Source: Polaribacter sp. (GTDB lineage: Bacteria > Bacteroidota > Bacteroidia > Flavobacteriales > Flavobacteriaceae). Taken from it: DNA of 64,000 nt. Below are positions 1-9,715 of this stretch, piece after piece; position 1 is the stretch's first letter, and the number at the start of each line of letters is the position of its first letter. A program made the position numbers and the translations under genes. The stretch is taken from the NCBI GenBank assembly GCA_029245785.1, contig JAQWOR010000077.1, positions 62,001-126,000 of the forward strand, given 5' to 3'. Below the pieces are notes generated by a model that was given only the letters and a program-made list of their open reading frames with translations, did not search any database and was not told where the DNA came from.

Positions 1-263
1 TGTTTTTTAATGATTCTTGGAACCTCAAAAAACATTCTCTTTATCCTACTTTTTTGTTTAAAATAAAGAAAATGAATGTTTTCATAACTCTCAAATTCTT
101 TTTCTAAATCAGCATCTCTAAAACAGCCCAAATAAATTTGAATATGCTTATTCTTCTTCGCAAATTCTTTATAGAGTTCTTTAATATATGTTTTTGTTCC
201 TTGGGGCTCTTTGTTTAACAAATACGCATCAACGAATACTTTTTGTGATTTTTTTATATGCAT
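1..263 (-). CDS. Glycosyltransferase family 4-like, N-terminal part (cut by window edge)
   Basis: This partial gene runs off the left edge; only about 87 N-terminal residues are visible. It begins MHIKKSQKVFVDAYLLNKEP and continues with a QGTKTY segment, the usual opening of a GT4-type (GT-B fold) glycosyltransferase, where this glycine-rich stretch lies near the acceptor site. It is the last visible gene of the polysaccharide operon. Its ATG at 263 lies 35 bases inside the end of the upstream GT2 gene, a longer overlap than the 1-4 bases elsewhere in the operon. The family call is moderate because the catalytic C-terminal half is outside the window; the sugar donor is unknown. Confidence 0.6.
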   Translation of the reverse strand, partial: MHIKKSQKVFVDAYLLNKEPQGTKTYIKELYKEFAKKNKHIQIYLGCFRDADLEKEFESYENIHFLYFKQKSRIKRMFFEVPRIIKK

Positions 264-1047
264 AATTTATTGTCAGGCATAGTTTAGCAATCAACGAATT
301 TATAAAATTAAAATGCTTACTAGCATAAATCCGATACCCTTTAATTAATCTTTCTTCTCTCCTTTTATTGAACCCAATATAATGAATGTATGAAACGGTA
401 GGAATAAACACACTTTTTTTGTTGCATTTTTTTATTTTTTTACAAAAATCTACATCTTCTACATACATAAAATAATCCTCATCTAGCCCTCCTACTTTGT
501 CCCAATAGTTCCTTTTTGTCACTAAAAAAGATCCCGTTACCCAATCTACAACAATGTTCTTTTTGTCGTTAAATTTACCCGTCATAAACGGCCCTTCTTT
601 CTTTTGAAAGAACGAGAATTTAATTAAGGAGAAAGGAGAAGGAAAATTACCTACAGAAAGCACATACTTTTTATGCGCATCCAACATTTTAATTCCAACC
701 ACGCCAACGGTATCATCTTTTACGATACAATTCAATGCCGGTGAAATATCGTCTATTAAAATTGTATCGTTATTTAATAACAACAGGTATTCTCCTACAC
801 TTTGTGCTACGGCTTTATTATTTCCTTTCGCAAAACCCAAATTTTCTTCACTTTCAATAAGGGTTATTTCTGGGTAATTTTTCTTTATAAAAAGGATACT
901 GTCATCAGAAGATTTATTGTCTATAATAACAACTTCAAAATCGATTGAAGAGCAGTTTTTATAAACAGACTCTAAGCAATCTTTTAAATATTTTTCTCCA
1001 TTATAATTGACTATAATAATGGACAATTCTTTTTCAAATTTTTTCAT
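229..1047 (-). CDS. Glycosyltransferase family 2 (rhamnosyltransferase-like)
   Basis: A cytoplasmic GT-A glycosyltransferase that should add one sugar to a lipid-linked polysaccharide unit. The 272 residues show the GT2 signature: SIIIVNYNG at 9-17, IIDNKSSDDS at 41-50, a NNDT variant of the DxD metal/nucleotide site at 92-95, and DEDYFMYVEDVDFC at 189-202 containing the probable catalytic-base region. This layout resembles the WbbL/RfbF rhamnosyltransferase group, which fits dTDP-sugar genes in the same operon, but the donor cannot be read from sequence. It sits 4 bases after the DUF4422 gene and overlaps the next glycosyltransferase by 35 bases. Confidence 0.88.
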   Translation of the reverse strand: MKKFEKELSIIIVNYNGEKYLKDCLESVYKNCSSIDFEVVIIDNKSSDDSILFIKKNYPEITLIESEENLGFAKGNNKAVAQSVGEYLLLLNNDTILIDDISPALNCIVKDDTVGVVGIKMLDAHKKYVLSVGNFPSPFSLIKFSFFQKKEGPFMTGKFNDKKNIVVDWVTGSFLVTKRNYWDKVGGLDEDYFMYVEDVDFCKKIKKCNKKSVFIPTVSYIHYIGFNKRREERLIKGYRIYASKHFNFINSLIAKLCLTINYAYKKITKSIR

Positions 1048-1051
1048 AGAA

Positions 1052-1906
1052 TTACCATTTCTGTTTTATTTTTCTTGGAAAAATAGACAAGAAGAATAGA
1101 AAATTTTTATACCCATTTGCCAACAATGTCATTAATTTTGATGGCGTTTTAAATTTAAACTTTTCATCTTTAACGTACAAAACTGGTAAATGTTTTATAT
1201 TAAATGTATTATGAGTAAAATACAATTGCATTAACCTTTCTGCCATAAATCCAAAGACTCTTTGATCGTATTTATATGGAGAAATTTTTACCTTTTTTTC
1301 CACTTCAAACAAAATTGAAAACAGCCAAGAACAATATTTATTTACCAACTCTTTTGGTCCAATAAACATATTGTAATGCATTAGTTTGTTAGAAAAGCAT
1401 GAAATTTTATTCCAACTTTTAGCATACTCTGGTTGTATTTCTTCTATGGTTTGAGTTAAAATTCGAAAATCGATTATCGAGTGGCAATAACCATACTCTT
1501 TTTCTAAGGTTGTTTCGTAAACTTTAGCTTTTGGTAAAATTACATCATACTTTTTTAAATACTCGACAATTTTATCTTTTGAAAAAGAATAGGCTTCTAA
1601 TTCATTCTCATCAATAAATCGTATATCATTTACTGAATCTTTTTTATTTTCTAAATCAAAATAACGTCTATAATGACATAAGCCTAATACATCATACTCT
1701 AAGTTTTTCCATGCCCAATACAATGCTGTCAATTCGCAAAAATTTGCGTTTTTATCAGAAATGTGATCGCCTGTGTCATCTCCCTGATACCCATATTCCT
1801 CTTCCTTTCCTGATTTTCCAACATGAACTGGAAGAAAAAAATTTCCTTCTGGTTTCGAAAAGGGTTTATGGGTGGCTATTAGTATTTTAAGCTGTTTTTC
1901 TTTCAA
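1052..1906 (-). CDS. DUF4422 family glycosyltransferase
   Basis: The 284-residue protein has the DUF4422 pattern: ILIATHKPF near the N-terminus, then YQGDDTGDHISDKN, CELTALYWAWKN and GLCHYRRYF near residues 75-83. Members occur in capsule and O-antigen clusters, and several are galactosyl- or galactofuranosyl-transferase-like. Lying one base after the UDP-galactopyranose mutase gene, a role as galactofuranosyltransferase is attractive, but that is inference from context. No membrane segment or signal peptide is evident, so it probably acts at the cytoplasmic face. The start ATG is well placed relative to glf. Confidence 0.85.
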   Translation of the reverse strand: MKEKQLKILIATHKPFSKPEGNFFLPVHVGKSGKEEEYGYQGDDTGDHISDKNANFCELTALYWAWKNLEYDVLGLCHYRRYFDLENKKDSVNDIRFIDENELEAYSFSKDKIVEYLKKYDVILPKAKVYETTLEKEYGYCHSIIDFRILTQTIEEIQPEYAKSWNKISCFSNKLMHYNMFIGPKELVNKYCSWLFSILFEVEKKVKISPYKYDQRVFGFMAERLMQLYFTHNTFNIKHLPVLYVKDEKFKFKTPSKLMTLLANGYKNFLFFLSIFPRKIKQKW

Positions 1907-1907
1907 A

Positions 1908-3005
1908 TTATTTGTGTTTTTCTACTTTTGCTAATGCTGAAGCAATTACTTGATGCATATCATAATACTTGTATTCTGCCAATCTACCACCAAAAATAAC
2001 ATTAGCTTCTTGTGCTGCCAACTTTTTATACTTTAAATAAATCTCAGAATTTTCAACATCATTTACAGGATAATAAGGCTCTTTTCCTTCTTGCCATTCT
2101 TTAGGGTATTCTTTCGTAACAACTGTTTTTTGCTGCTTCCCAAATTCAAAATGCTTATGTTCAATACTTCGAGTATAGGGTATTTCTTTTTCTGTATAAT
2201 TTACTACGGCATTTCCTTGGTAATTCTCACAATCTAAAATTTCATGTTCAAATTCCAACGTTCTATAGGATAGCTTTCCGAATTGATACTTGAAAAATTC
2301 ATCTATTTTACCTGTAAAAACAATTGTTTTTGCGAGCGCATCTAATCCTTTTTTGTCTTTAAAGTAATCTATATTTGTTTTCGTTTCAATTCCTTCAAGT
2401 AAAGCATCTACCAGTTTTGTATAACCTCCTATTGGAATTCCTTGATATTTGTCATCGAAATAATTATTATCAAAAGTAAAACGAATAGGCAATCGTTTGA
2501 TGATAAATGCAGGAAGTTCTGTTGCTTTTCTTCCCCACTGTTTTTCTGTATACCCTTTGATTAGTTTTTCATAAATATCTGTTCCCACTAAAGATAGCGC
2601 CTGTTCTTCTAAATTTTTTGGGTTTTTAATGTTTAATTTTTCTACTTGTTCTTTAATTTTTTCTTTGGCCTCTTTAGGGGTTTTGACTTTCCAAAGCTGG
2701 TGAAAAGTATTCATATTGAACGGTAAATTATACAACTTTCCTTTGTAATTTGCTACTGGAGAATTTGTATATCTGTTAAACTCTACAAAAGAATTTACAT
2801 AGTCCCATATTTTTTTATCATTGGTATGAAAAATGTGTGCTCCGTATTTATGAACGTTAATTCCTTCAATATTTTCGCAATACACATTTCCTCCCAAGTG
2901 GTTTCGTTTATCTATGACCAAACATTTTTTATGCTTTTTCGTCATTTCGTGTGCAAAAACAGCACCAAATAAACCAGCTCCTACAATTAAGTAATCGTAT
3001 TTCAT
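1908..3005 (-). CDS. glf: UDP-galactopyranose mutase
   Basis: This flavoenzyme converts UDP-galactopyranose to UDP-galactofuranose, the donor for Galf residues in surface glycans. The 365 residues match the family length. The FAD-binding motif YLIVGAGLFGAVFA is at the N-terminus, followed by KRNHLGGNVY and the conserved HKYGAHIFHTND region, with GYTEKQWGR mid-protein and a C-terminal GRLAEYKYYDMHQVI block. The start overlaps the flippase stop by 4 bases (ATGA), suggesting translational coupling. Its presence predicts galactofuranose in the polymer made by this operon. Confidence 0.97.
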   Translation of the reverse strand: MKYDYLIVGAGLFGAVFAHEMTKKHKKCLVIDKRNHLGGNVYCENIEGINVHKYGAHIFHTNDKKIWDYVNSFVEFNRYTNSPVANYKGKLYNLPFNMNTFHQLWKVKTPKEAKEKIKEQVEKLNIKNPKNLEEQALSLVGTDIYEKLIKGYTEKQWGRKATELPAFIIKRLPIRFTFDNNYFDDKYQGIPIGGYTKLVDALLEGIETKTNIDYFKDKKGLDALAKTIVFTGKIDEFFKYQFGKLSYRTLEFEHEILDCENYQGNAVVNYTEKEIPYTRSIEHKHFEFGKQQKTVVTKEYPKEWQEGKEPYYPVNDVENSEIYLKYKKLAAQEANVIFGGRLAEYKYYDMHQVIASALAKVEKHK

Positions 3006-4435
3006 TTTTTATTTTTTATAAAGAATCTCCAAATTGTATTCATAAAAAACGCATCCTTTATCAAGTACAACCCAATAATATAAAGTATAAAGCTACAAAT
3101 TGATACGACACTTATGTATAGAAACGCATCAAAAAATTTATGAAGCAGCATACTTATTGGAATAAATAATGCACTTAAAGCCATATAAGTGAGTCCTTTT
3201 TTATAAGGATACTTAAAAGAAAATGCTTTTTTGGCATAATAATACGTCCAAATCATAATTATTAATTCTGTTATTACGATTGTATAAACTGCGCCTTCGG
3301 ATTGGTATTTAGGAATGAGCACACTGTTTAAAATTACACTAACAACAGCACCTATACTAACCGCAAATAGTAGTTGTTTTTCTTTCTGAAATGGAACTAA
3401 TATCTGTAATCCAAAAACAGTACTCATTCCAATAAAGAAAATTAAAGGTGTTAACAATTGAATTAAACCGACAGAAAAAAGAAATTGATCTCCTGCAAAT
3501 ATTTGAATAATTTCTGGTGCCAAGACCACCAGTAGAATCATTATTGGACATCCAATAAACAATACAAATTGTAAGGACTTCTCTATTGTTTTTTTAATTT
3601 CATTGAATTGATTTTTTTCAATCAATTGAGAAATTTTCGGAATCAACACCGTTCCTAATGAAGTAACTATTAGTAGTGATATTTTTATAACTTTACTTGC
3701 CGCTGTATATAAACCGACTTGTTCATCCGTAGAAAAATACTTCAAAAATAAAATGTCTAAATTTACATAAATCCCTATTGCGATTTGAGTACTAAAAAGA
3801 ATTCCTATTGGTTTTATATGCTTTTGTAAATTAAGGTTTTTTGTTCGAAAACGAACAAATTGTAATCCATAACTAAGACTAATAATACTTCCTATAATTG
3901 TTGATCCAACTAAAATCCAATAGTAAATCCAATAATCTTCTCTATTTTTTACCAAAACAAATAGTAAAACAATCGTTAATCCTTTAACGATTATATTAAC
4001 CATTGTAATAAATTTATACTTTTCTATTCCTTGAAAAAACCAATTGATCATTCCAATTAATCCAACAATATGAAAAAAGGAGGCCAATTTAATTTCAGAC
4101 TCATCTTGAAAAGTATTGGTGAAAAATATCCAGAAAAAATAAATAAGAAGTGTAAAAACTAACCAAATAACCTGAATGCTAACGATTTCTGAAAACGTCT
4201 TAGACAATTCTTGATCACTCTTTTTTGCCTTCGCAATTTCTCGAATTCCATAAATAGGAATCCCTAAAGAACCTAAAATTACAAACGTCGACGCTAAAGA
4301 AACGGCAAAACTAGTAATCCCAACTCCATCAGGTTCCAGTATTTCAGAAATGTATGGAAATACAATAAGAGGAACTATGATATTTGTAACCCCTAGTAGT
4401 ATATTAAAAATAACATTTTTGCGTAGTAACTTCAA
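3002..4435 (-). CDS. wzx: Polysaccharide flippase, Wzx/MATE-like (MOP superfamily)
   Basis: A polytopic inner-membrane protein of 477 residues with about twelve to fourteen hydrophobic segments. It starts with a basic N-terminus and a PLIVFPYISEILEPDGVG segment typical of the polysaccharide-transport (PST/Wzx) family. It should flip undecaprenyl-linked repeat units to the periplasm, consistent with the Wzz-like protein in the same operon. A Wzy polymerase is not visible in the window and may lie to the left. It is 2 bases from rfbC and overlaps glf by 4 bases. The family is clear; the substrate is not. Confidence 0.9.
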   Translation of the reverse strand: MKLLRKNVIFNILLGVTNIIVPLIVFPYISEILEPDGVGITSFAVSLASTFVILGSLGIPIYGIREIAKAKKSDQELSKTFSEIVSIQVIWLVFTLLIYFFWIFFTNTFQDESEIKLASFFHIVGLIGMINWFFQGIEKYKFITMVNIIVKGLTIVLLFVLVKNREDYWIYYWILVGSTIIGSIISLSYGLQFVRFRTKNLNLQKHIKPIGILFSTQIAIGIYVNLDILFLKYFSTDEQVGLYTAASKVIKISLLIVTSLGTVLIPKISQLIEKNQFNEIKKTIEKSLQFVLFIGCPIMILLVVLAPEIIQIFAGDQFLFSVGLIQLLTPLIFFIGMSTVFGLQILVPFQKEKQLLFAVSIGAVVSVILNSVLIPKYQSEGAVYTIVITELIIMIWTYYYAKKAFSFKYPYKKGLTYMALSALFIPISMLLHKFFDAFLYISVVSICSFILYIIGLYLIKDAFFMNTIWRFFIKNKK

Positions 4436-4437
4436 TT

Positions 4438-4980
4438 TTAAATAACCTCTTTTAGCATTTTTAATCTCCTGTCTTTTTCAGACACTACCATTTCACTTTC
4501 TGGTAACATCCAATCAATATCTAATTGTGGATCATTGTATATGATTCCAGATTCGGAAGCGAGATTGTAGTAATTATCACATTTATACGAGAAAATGGTG
4601 TCATTTTCCAACACCGAAAAACCATGTGCAAAGCCTCTTGGGACAAATAATTGGGTATTCTTTTCTTCAGATAATATACAGGAAAAATGCTGTCCAAATG
4701 TTGTTGAGTTTTTCCGTAAGTCCACGGCAACATCTAAAACACTTCCTTTAATGACTCTCACTAATTTTGCTTGCGAAAACGCTCCTTTTTGAAAATGTAA
4801 TCCCCTTACAACTCCTCTTTGAGAAATAGATTGATTGTCTTGTACAAAACTCGCCTCAATTCCTGTTTTTTCTAAAAAAGCTTGTTGGTTAAAACTTTCA
4901 AAAAAAGAACCTCTTTCATCAGAAAAAACGGTGGGTGTTAGTACAAAACAACCTGCTAATTTTGTAGGCGCTATCTTCAT
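4438..4980 (-). CDS. rfbC: dTDP-4-dehydrorhamnose 3,5-epimerase
   Basis: This cytosolic cupin-fold epimerase acts on dTDP-4-keto-6-deoxy-glucose, the third step to dTDP-L-rhamnose. The length (180 residues) is typical. Visible family motifs are [11 protein letters not shown], the VRGLHFQ segment carrying the catalytic histidine, [13 protein letters not shown], and [12 protein letters not shown]. The start overlaps the end of rfbA by 4 bases. The order rfbB-rfbA-rfbC is intact, but rfbD, the final reductase, is not in the window. The end sugar may therefore still be rhamnose (rfbD to the left) or another 6-deoxysugar. Confidence 0.96.
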   Translation of the reverse strand: MKIAPTKLAGCFVLTPTVFSDERGSFFESFNQQAFLEKTGIEASFVQDNQSISQRGVVRGLHFQKGAFSQAKLVRVIKGSVLDVAVDLRKNSTTFGQHFSCILSEEKNTQLFVPRGFAHGFSVLENDTIFSYKCDNYYNLASESGIIYNDPQLDIDWMLPESEMVVSEKDRRLKMLKEVI

Positions 4981-5834
4981 TCTATTTCCGTTAAATGTTT
5001 ACCATAGCCGCTTTTTAACAGCGGTTGCGCCAAGGCATGTAATTGTTTTTTATTGATAAATCCGCTGCGATACGCCGCTTCTTCTATGGACCCTACTTTT
5101 AAGGCTTGCCGCTCCTCAATTACTTGTACAAATTGCGCTGCTTGCATGAGTGAATGAAAGGTGCCTGTGTCTAACCAAGCGGTACCTCTACTCAAGATGC
5201 TTACCTGTAGTTTTTGTTGTTTTAAGTACGCCTTATTAATGTCTGTTATTTCTAATTCTCCTCGATTGCTGGGACGTATTTCTTTTGCGATTTGCACCAC
5301 ACTATTGTCGTAAAAATAAATTCCTGGAACAGCATAGCTAGACTTTGGATTGGCGGGTTTTTCTTCAATAGAAATCGCGGTTCCATTTGCATCAAATTCT
5401 ACCACTCCGTAACGTTCTGGGTCGTGTACATGGTATGCGTATATGATGCCTCCGTCTGGGTTGGTGTTTGCTTTTAACAAGTCTGGAAAACCAGCGCCAT
5501 AAAAAATATTATCTCCTAAAATTAACGCTACTTTGTCCTTTCCAATAAAATGTTCTCCAATTAAAAAGGCCTCTGCTAAACCATTTGGATTTTCTTGAAC
5601 AGCATATTGAAAGTCACAACCTAATTGATCTCCATTTCCTAATAAATCTTGAAATAACGGCAGGTCTTTTGGTGTAGAAATAATCAATATTTCTCTAATT
5701 CCTGCCAACATCAACGTAGATATCGGGTAGTAAATCATCGGTTTGTCATAGACAGGCATTAATTGTTTACTTACCGATAAGGTAAGTGGGTATAAACGTG
5801 TTCCTGATCCTCCTGCTAATACAATTCCTTTCAT
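4977..5834 (-). CDS. rfbA: Glucose-1-phosphate thymidylyltransferase
   Basis: Catalyses dTTP plus glucose-1-phosphate to dTDP-glucose, the first step of dTDP-deoxysugar synthesis. The 285-residue protein starts with [18 protein letters not shown], the nucleotide-binding loop. It continues with [19 protein letters not shown], the metal-binding LGDNIFYG segment, and [20 protein letters not shown], all characteristic of RmlA. It overlaps both rfbB and rfbC by 4 bases, so the three are almost certainly co-translated. The enzyme is normally feedback inhibited by dTDP-rhamnose; this is family knowledge and cannot be read here. Confidence 0.97.
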   Translation of the reverse strand: MKGIVLAGGSGTRLYPLTLSVSKQLMPVYDKPMIYYPISTLMLAGIREILIISTPKDLPLFQDLLGNGDQLGCDFQYAVQENPNGLAEAFLIGEHFIGKDKVALILGDNIFYGAGFPDLLKANTNPDGGIIYAYHVHDPERYGVVEFDANGTAISIEEKPANPKSSYAVPGIYFYDNSVVQIAKEIRPSNRGELEITDINKAYLKQQKLQVSILSRGTAWLDTGTFHSLMQAAQFVQVIEERQALKVGSIEEAAYRSGFINKKQLHALAQPLLKSGYGKHLTEIE

Positions 5835-6844
5835 GTGTTTTTATATTTATTCAGGTACCATTCGATGGTTTTCTTTATTCCTGATTCAAAATTTTCCGCG
5901 GCCTTCCATGCTAATTCTTTTTCTATCTTAGTGGCGTCAATTGCATATCTTAAGTCGTGCCCTGGTCTGTCTGAAACAAACGTAATTTGCTCTTTATACG
6001 ATGCTTTTTGAGGTCGAATTTCATCTAATATACTGCATATTTTATTAGCAATGTACATATTATTCCGTTCATTTTTACCACCAATATTATAGGTTTCGCC
6101 AAAAATTCCTTTCTCATAAACCAAGTCAATGCCTTTACAATGATCTAACACATACAGCCAATCTCTGATGTTTTTTCCATCTCCGTAAATCGGAATGTTT
6201 TCTCCAGATAACGCCTTTCTGATAATGGTTGGAATTAATTTTTCGTCATGTTGTTTTGGACCATAATTATTAGAACAGTTTGTGGTAACCACATGCATCC
6301 CGTAGGTATGAAAATAACTTCTTACAATAAAATCTGACGACGCCTTAGATGCGCTATACGGACTATTTGGAGCGTATGGCGTGTCTTCTTTAAACAGGCC
6401 TGTTTCTCCTAATGTTCCATAAACCTCATCTGTTGAGATGTGGTGAAACCGTGCTTTTTCAAATCCTTTTTTATAGGTATTTGGAGCTTCCATCCAATAT
6501 TGTTTTGCAACATCCAATACATTAAAAGTTCCAACAATATTTGTTTGAATAAATGCGCCTGGGTTTTTAATCGAATTGTCAACATGTGATTCCGCAGCAA
6601 AATGAATTACCCCTTTAATTGCATGTTTTTCAAACGTTTCTTCTATCAAATTCCTGTCACAAATATCTCCTTTTATAAATGTATAACGAGGGTGCTTTTC
6701 TAAGGATTTTAAATTTGTTACATTTCCTGCATAGGTTAACTTATCAAGGTTAATTACATGATACTTTTTGTGTTGTTCCAAAAAATATGGAATAAAATTT
6801 GACCCTATAAATCCAGCGCCTCCCGTAATTAAAACTGCCTCCAT
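5831..6844 (-). CDS. rfbB: dTDP-glucose 4,6-dehydratase
   Basis: An NAD-dependent short-chain dehydrogenase (extended SDR) that makes dTDP-4-keto-6-deoxyglucose. The Rossmann motif [12 protein letters not shown] is at residues 6-17. [12 protein letters not shown] follows, then STDEVYG with the catalytic Asp-Glu pair, YSASKASSD with the Tyr-Lys catalytic pair near 161-165, and NNYGPKQ. The length of 337 residues is normal. It starts 4 bases after the Wzz-like gene and overlaps rfbA by 4 bases. The assignment is secure. Confidence 0.97.
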   Translation of the reverse strand: MEAVLITGGAGFIGSNFIPYFLEQHKKYHVINLDKLTYAGNVTNLKSLEKHPRYTFIKGDICDRNLIEETFEKHAIKGVIHFAAESHVDNSIKNPGAFIQTNIVGTFNVLDVAKQYWMEAPNTYKKGFEKARFHHISTDEVYGTLGETGLFKEDTPYAPNSPYSASKASSDFIVRSYFHTYGMHVVTTNCSNNYGPKQHDEKLIPTIIRKALSGENIPIYGDGKNIRDWLYVLDHCKGIDLVYEKGIFGETYNIGGKNERNNMYIANKICSILDEIRPQKASYKEQITFVSDRPGHDLRYAIDATKIEKELAWKAAENFESGIKKTIEWYLNKYKNT

Positions 6845-6848
6845 TCAA

Positions 6849-7886
6849 CTATTTTTTATAGTTGTCTAAATACCTGTTTAATTGCCCAATCAATAAAAAT
6901 AAGATTGTTGAAACAACTCCTAGTAAAGCTCCTATAAATCCGTAATTTTCTTGAACCCCTTTTATTTCGTATCCTACATGTTGAAAATTTGAAACCACAT
7001 TTATAACTTCTGAACTCTCTACTTTGTCTTCGCTTATTTCCTTCAAGTCTTTATTGATTTTTCGACCTGTTTCAAATAGCTCGAGCTCTTTGGTTGCTTT
7101 CCTTTCTCCGCCTAAATCAATGGTAGTTCCTGTAGATAGTTTTTTAGCCTCTTCTAACATTACTTTCATGTACACCTTCCTTAAAGTGTCTATTTGAGAT
7201 ATGTTTTCGCGCAACAAAGAATCTGTTCTGTTTAAATTTTCATTGGTCAATGTTTTTACTTTATTAAAGTGTTTGTTTTCTACAATTGAAGAAATAATAA
7301 TAGCACCCAACTTTGAAAAAACATCATTTTGGGCGGCTATAACATGTATGTTATGCTCTTTATAGTCATATTTTGTAAACGTATTTTTAAACAATGAAAA
7401 AGAATAACTCTTTGCTGTCAATGTGTCTACAGATAAAATTAACTCATCATAAGCGGTTAAGAAATCATTTCCATTTTTAATCGGAAAAACCTCAAATTTC
7501 TTTAATGAAGAAGCTTCTTCAGAAGAAATATCAAATACTTTTTGTAATAAACTGATATTCTTCTGTTTTACCAAATCGTTATAATAATTAATGTTATTAT
7601 ACAATTGTCTTGCGCTTTTAAAATTGGGCTGCACTTGCAAGTCGGCTCCAAAAGTGACGTCTTTTTTAAACTCTATCACAGCCCCTATCACCATTCCTAT
7701 AATTGCAGAAATTAATAGTTTTTTAGCGTGTGTTTTTATAAATAATAAAAGGAGAATTAAAAAGTGATAAATTCCCTTAAAGATGTTTCCAATAAAATTA
7801 AAAAGGTTTGAAAACCCTTTCCCAATAATAATAAACAACGATCCTAATTCTATTTCGTCATCTTTTGTCTTCCTTTCTTTTGACAT
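6849..7886 (-). CDS. Wzz-like polysaccharide chain-length determinant
   Basis: The 345-residue protein has the two-membrane-segment plan of polysaccharide co-polymerases: a hydrophobic N-terminal region (about residues 37-70, with KKLLISAIIGMVIGAVIEF) and a C-terminal segment near 319-338 (YGFIGALLGVVSTILFLLIG). Between them is a periplasmic, lysine-rich, helix-prone domain. No cytoplasmic kinase domain follows, so it is of the Wzz rather than the Wzc kind. It would set polymer length together with a Wzy enzyme not seen here. It follows the nucleosidase-like gene by 34 bases. Confidence 0.75.
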   Translation of the reverse strand: MSKERKTKDDEIELGSLFIIIGKGFSNLFNFIGNIFKGIYHFLILLLLFIKTHAKKLLISAIIGMVIGAVIEFKKDVTFGADLQVQPNFKSARQLYNNINYYNDLVKQKNISLLQKVFDISSEEASSLKKFEVFPIKNGNDFLTAYDELILSVDTLTAKSYSFSLFKNTFTKYDYKEHNIHVIAAQNDVFSKLGAIIISSIVENKHFNKVKTLTNENLNRTDSLLRENISQIDTLRKVYMKVMLEEAKKLSTGTTIDLGGERKATKELELFETGRKINKDLKEISEDKVESSEVINVVSNFQHVGYEIKGVQENYGFIGALLGVVSTILFLLIGQLNRYLDNYKK

Positions 7887-7920
7887 TTTTCTTTGATTGA
7901 TTAAAACCCTTTTTTAATTG

Positions 7921-9585
7921 TTAAAATATTTGTTCTAATATTTTTTGAGTAATTGCATACGTTGGTGTAACACCACTCATTCCTAAACCTCCAGAAGCCA
8001 ATGTTGCTCCTGTTTCTAAGGGGTTGTCTGAAGCGTAATACGCATAACGTACTTTTACATTTTCTGAAATATTTCCTCTTATTTTTGATGCCGCTTGAAT
8101 GGCTTTTTGGTAATGCGCTCCTTCCATTTCCAATCCAATTACATTCCAGGTTGAATCGTGAAAAAACTTTAAAATATCTTTGTTCTGTAACGATGTTCCA
8201 AGCACAGAAACCATGGTTCCGTCAAAAACTTCTACACCAAAACCTTCTAAATCTTCTTTTGATAACTCATTTTTAAATGGATAATTGTCTGCCGTACCTT
8301 CAAAAACATGTGCATCCGGAATCATAATGTCTCCTTTTCCTCCTTCTAAAATTCCTGCTTTTCCCATAATTGAGACAGAATCAATCATTAAGTGCGTCAG
8401 CTCTGTAGCTGTTTTATAAGGCTTTAATAATTCATCCATTGTTTCATATGCCTGTTCTCCAAAAGCATAATCCATCACAATTATTACAGGCTCCTTTCCT
8501 TTCGAATTTACTTTTGAAAAAGGAGTGGTTTCAAAATCAATTTTCCCTGTATCAATCACCTGAACATTGATGTTGGTTCCTGAGAAATCTTTTAAATAAA
8601 TCAATCCGTTTTTTGAAGCGTAATTTTTTACTTGTACTTGCAATTTTTTACTGTTTTCATCGCTCAGTAGTTCAAAAAGTTTAAACCCTTTATGCGATGC
8701 CGCTTCTTTTGGCAAAGCTCCTTTAGCATAAATAAAGTTTAATACACTGTGCATATTTGCACTGATAATATGAACAGGTCTTTCTAATAACCCATTCTCT
8801 TTTAGCGTCTTTTTAATATTATTTGCCCAAATCTCACCATAAATATGATGCCCTATTTGCTCGTTTAAAACAGAGCTAAATGTAACAATTCTCTTTTTAT
8901 TTTCTAGTGTTTCATTAATTGCCAATTGTCCTAGCCAATAGATCAATTGAAAAAACCGATCTGGGTTCTTTTCTGTAGAAAACGTCGTATAAATATCTGA
9001 AACCTCTTGGTAGGTTCTCCCTAAAATAGTTCCTAAGTGTGCAATTGTAACCTCTCTTTCGTCTTTAGTGATTTTTTTATCAAATAAAACAATTTCTTTT
9101 AGCGTGCTCCACTCTCTAGTGCAATCTGTTCCTTTATTGATAAGAACCTTGTCTTTAATTTTATGAGATTCAATAAACAAAAACGTTAGGTGCGTTAAAA
9201 TATCATAGATTTCAGACCTTCCTCGAGTAATCTCAATATTCATCTGATCTTTGTCTATCCGATAACAATTTCGCCTCCTTTTAGGAGGAATAATTGACTC
9301 AAAATGAGACTCTTTATATCCTTCGTCTGCCGTCAAATTGATAAACTGACATTCTTCAATTCCTTCTGGTAAGCGCTCAATAATATAGATTAACCCATTT
9401 AATTCTACCTTGTCTTCAGCTATTGAGCCATAAATTTCTGGTCGCAATGACAACAATGATTTTCGCAATGTTTCTCCAGAAACCCCCATCGGCTTGTAAA
9501 ACCCTCGACTAAATAAATGCCGCATCGAAATATATAGTCGTTCTATGGCTCCGGTAGACTCTTGTGCTCTTGTTCTTTCTTTCAT
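7921..9585 (-). CDS. Conserved Bacteroidota protein (DUF6909-like) with nucleosidase-like C-terminus
   Basis: This 554-residue soluble protein resembles a conserved flavobacterial family that I recall as DUF6909; no function is established to my knowledge. The C-terminal quarter contains GLEMEGAHYQKAIQ followed about 20 residues later by VRYAYYASDNPLETGAT. That order matches the Met-Glu ribose-binding motif and the catalytic ASD/ISD motif of purine nucleoside phosphorylase / MTA-SAH nucleosidase folds. The N-terminal half shows no motif I recognise. A -7 promoter element lies at 9666-9673. The gene is 34 bases upstream of the Wzz-like gene and may be the first cistron of the polysaccharide operon, though a sugar-related role is not evident. 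Confidence 0.7.
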   Translation of the reverse strand: MKERTRAQESTGAIERLYISMRHLFSRGFYKPMGVSGETLRKSLLSLRPEIYGSIAEDKVELNGLIYIIERLPEGIEECQFINLTADEGYKESHFESIIPPKRRRNCYRIDKDQMNIEITRGRSEIYDILTHLTFLFIESHKIKDKVLINKGTDCTREWSTLKEIVLFDKKITKDEREVTIAHLGTILGRTYQEVSDIYTTFSTEKNPDRFFQLIYWLGQLAINETLENKKRIVTFSSVLNEQIGHHIYGEIWANNIKKTLKENGLLERPVHIISANMHSVLNFIYAKGALPKEAASHKGFKLFELLSDENSKKLQVQVKNYASKNGLIYLKDFSGTNINVQVIDTGKIDFETTPFSKVNSKGKEPVIIVMDYAFGEQAYETMDELLKPYKTATELTHLMIDSVSIMGKAGILEGGKGDIMIPDAHVFEGTADNYPFKNELSKEDLEGFGVEVFDGTMVSVLGTSLQNKDILKFFHDSTWNVIGLEMEGAHYQKAIQAASKIRGNISENVKVRYAYYASDNPLETGATLASGGLGMSGVTPTYAITQKILEQIF

Positions 9586-9665
9586 CTATTGTTTTGTGTT
9601 TATTCTCTTTTTTCCGTCTCGTCCCGATAGTTATCAGAAAAATGTTTGAGGCTTTCTATTTTGGT

Positions 9666-9673
9666 CAAAGATA
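9666..9673 (-). promoter_or_regulatory. Bacteroidota-type -7 promoter element
   Basis: The minus strand reads TATCTTTG, a perfect TAnnTTTG element, about 80 bases upstream of the DUF6909-like start. It is the best promoter candidate for that gene and perhaps for the whole polysaccharide operon. No precise -33 TTTG box was identified. Confidence 0.5.
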
Positions 9674-9715
9674 CTAATTTTAAATATTTTGTTTTTTTGA
9701 GGTCAATAGTTGGTC

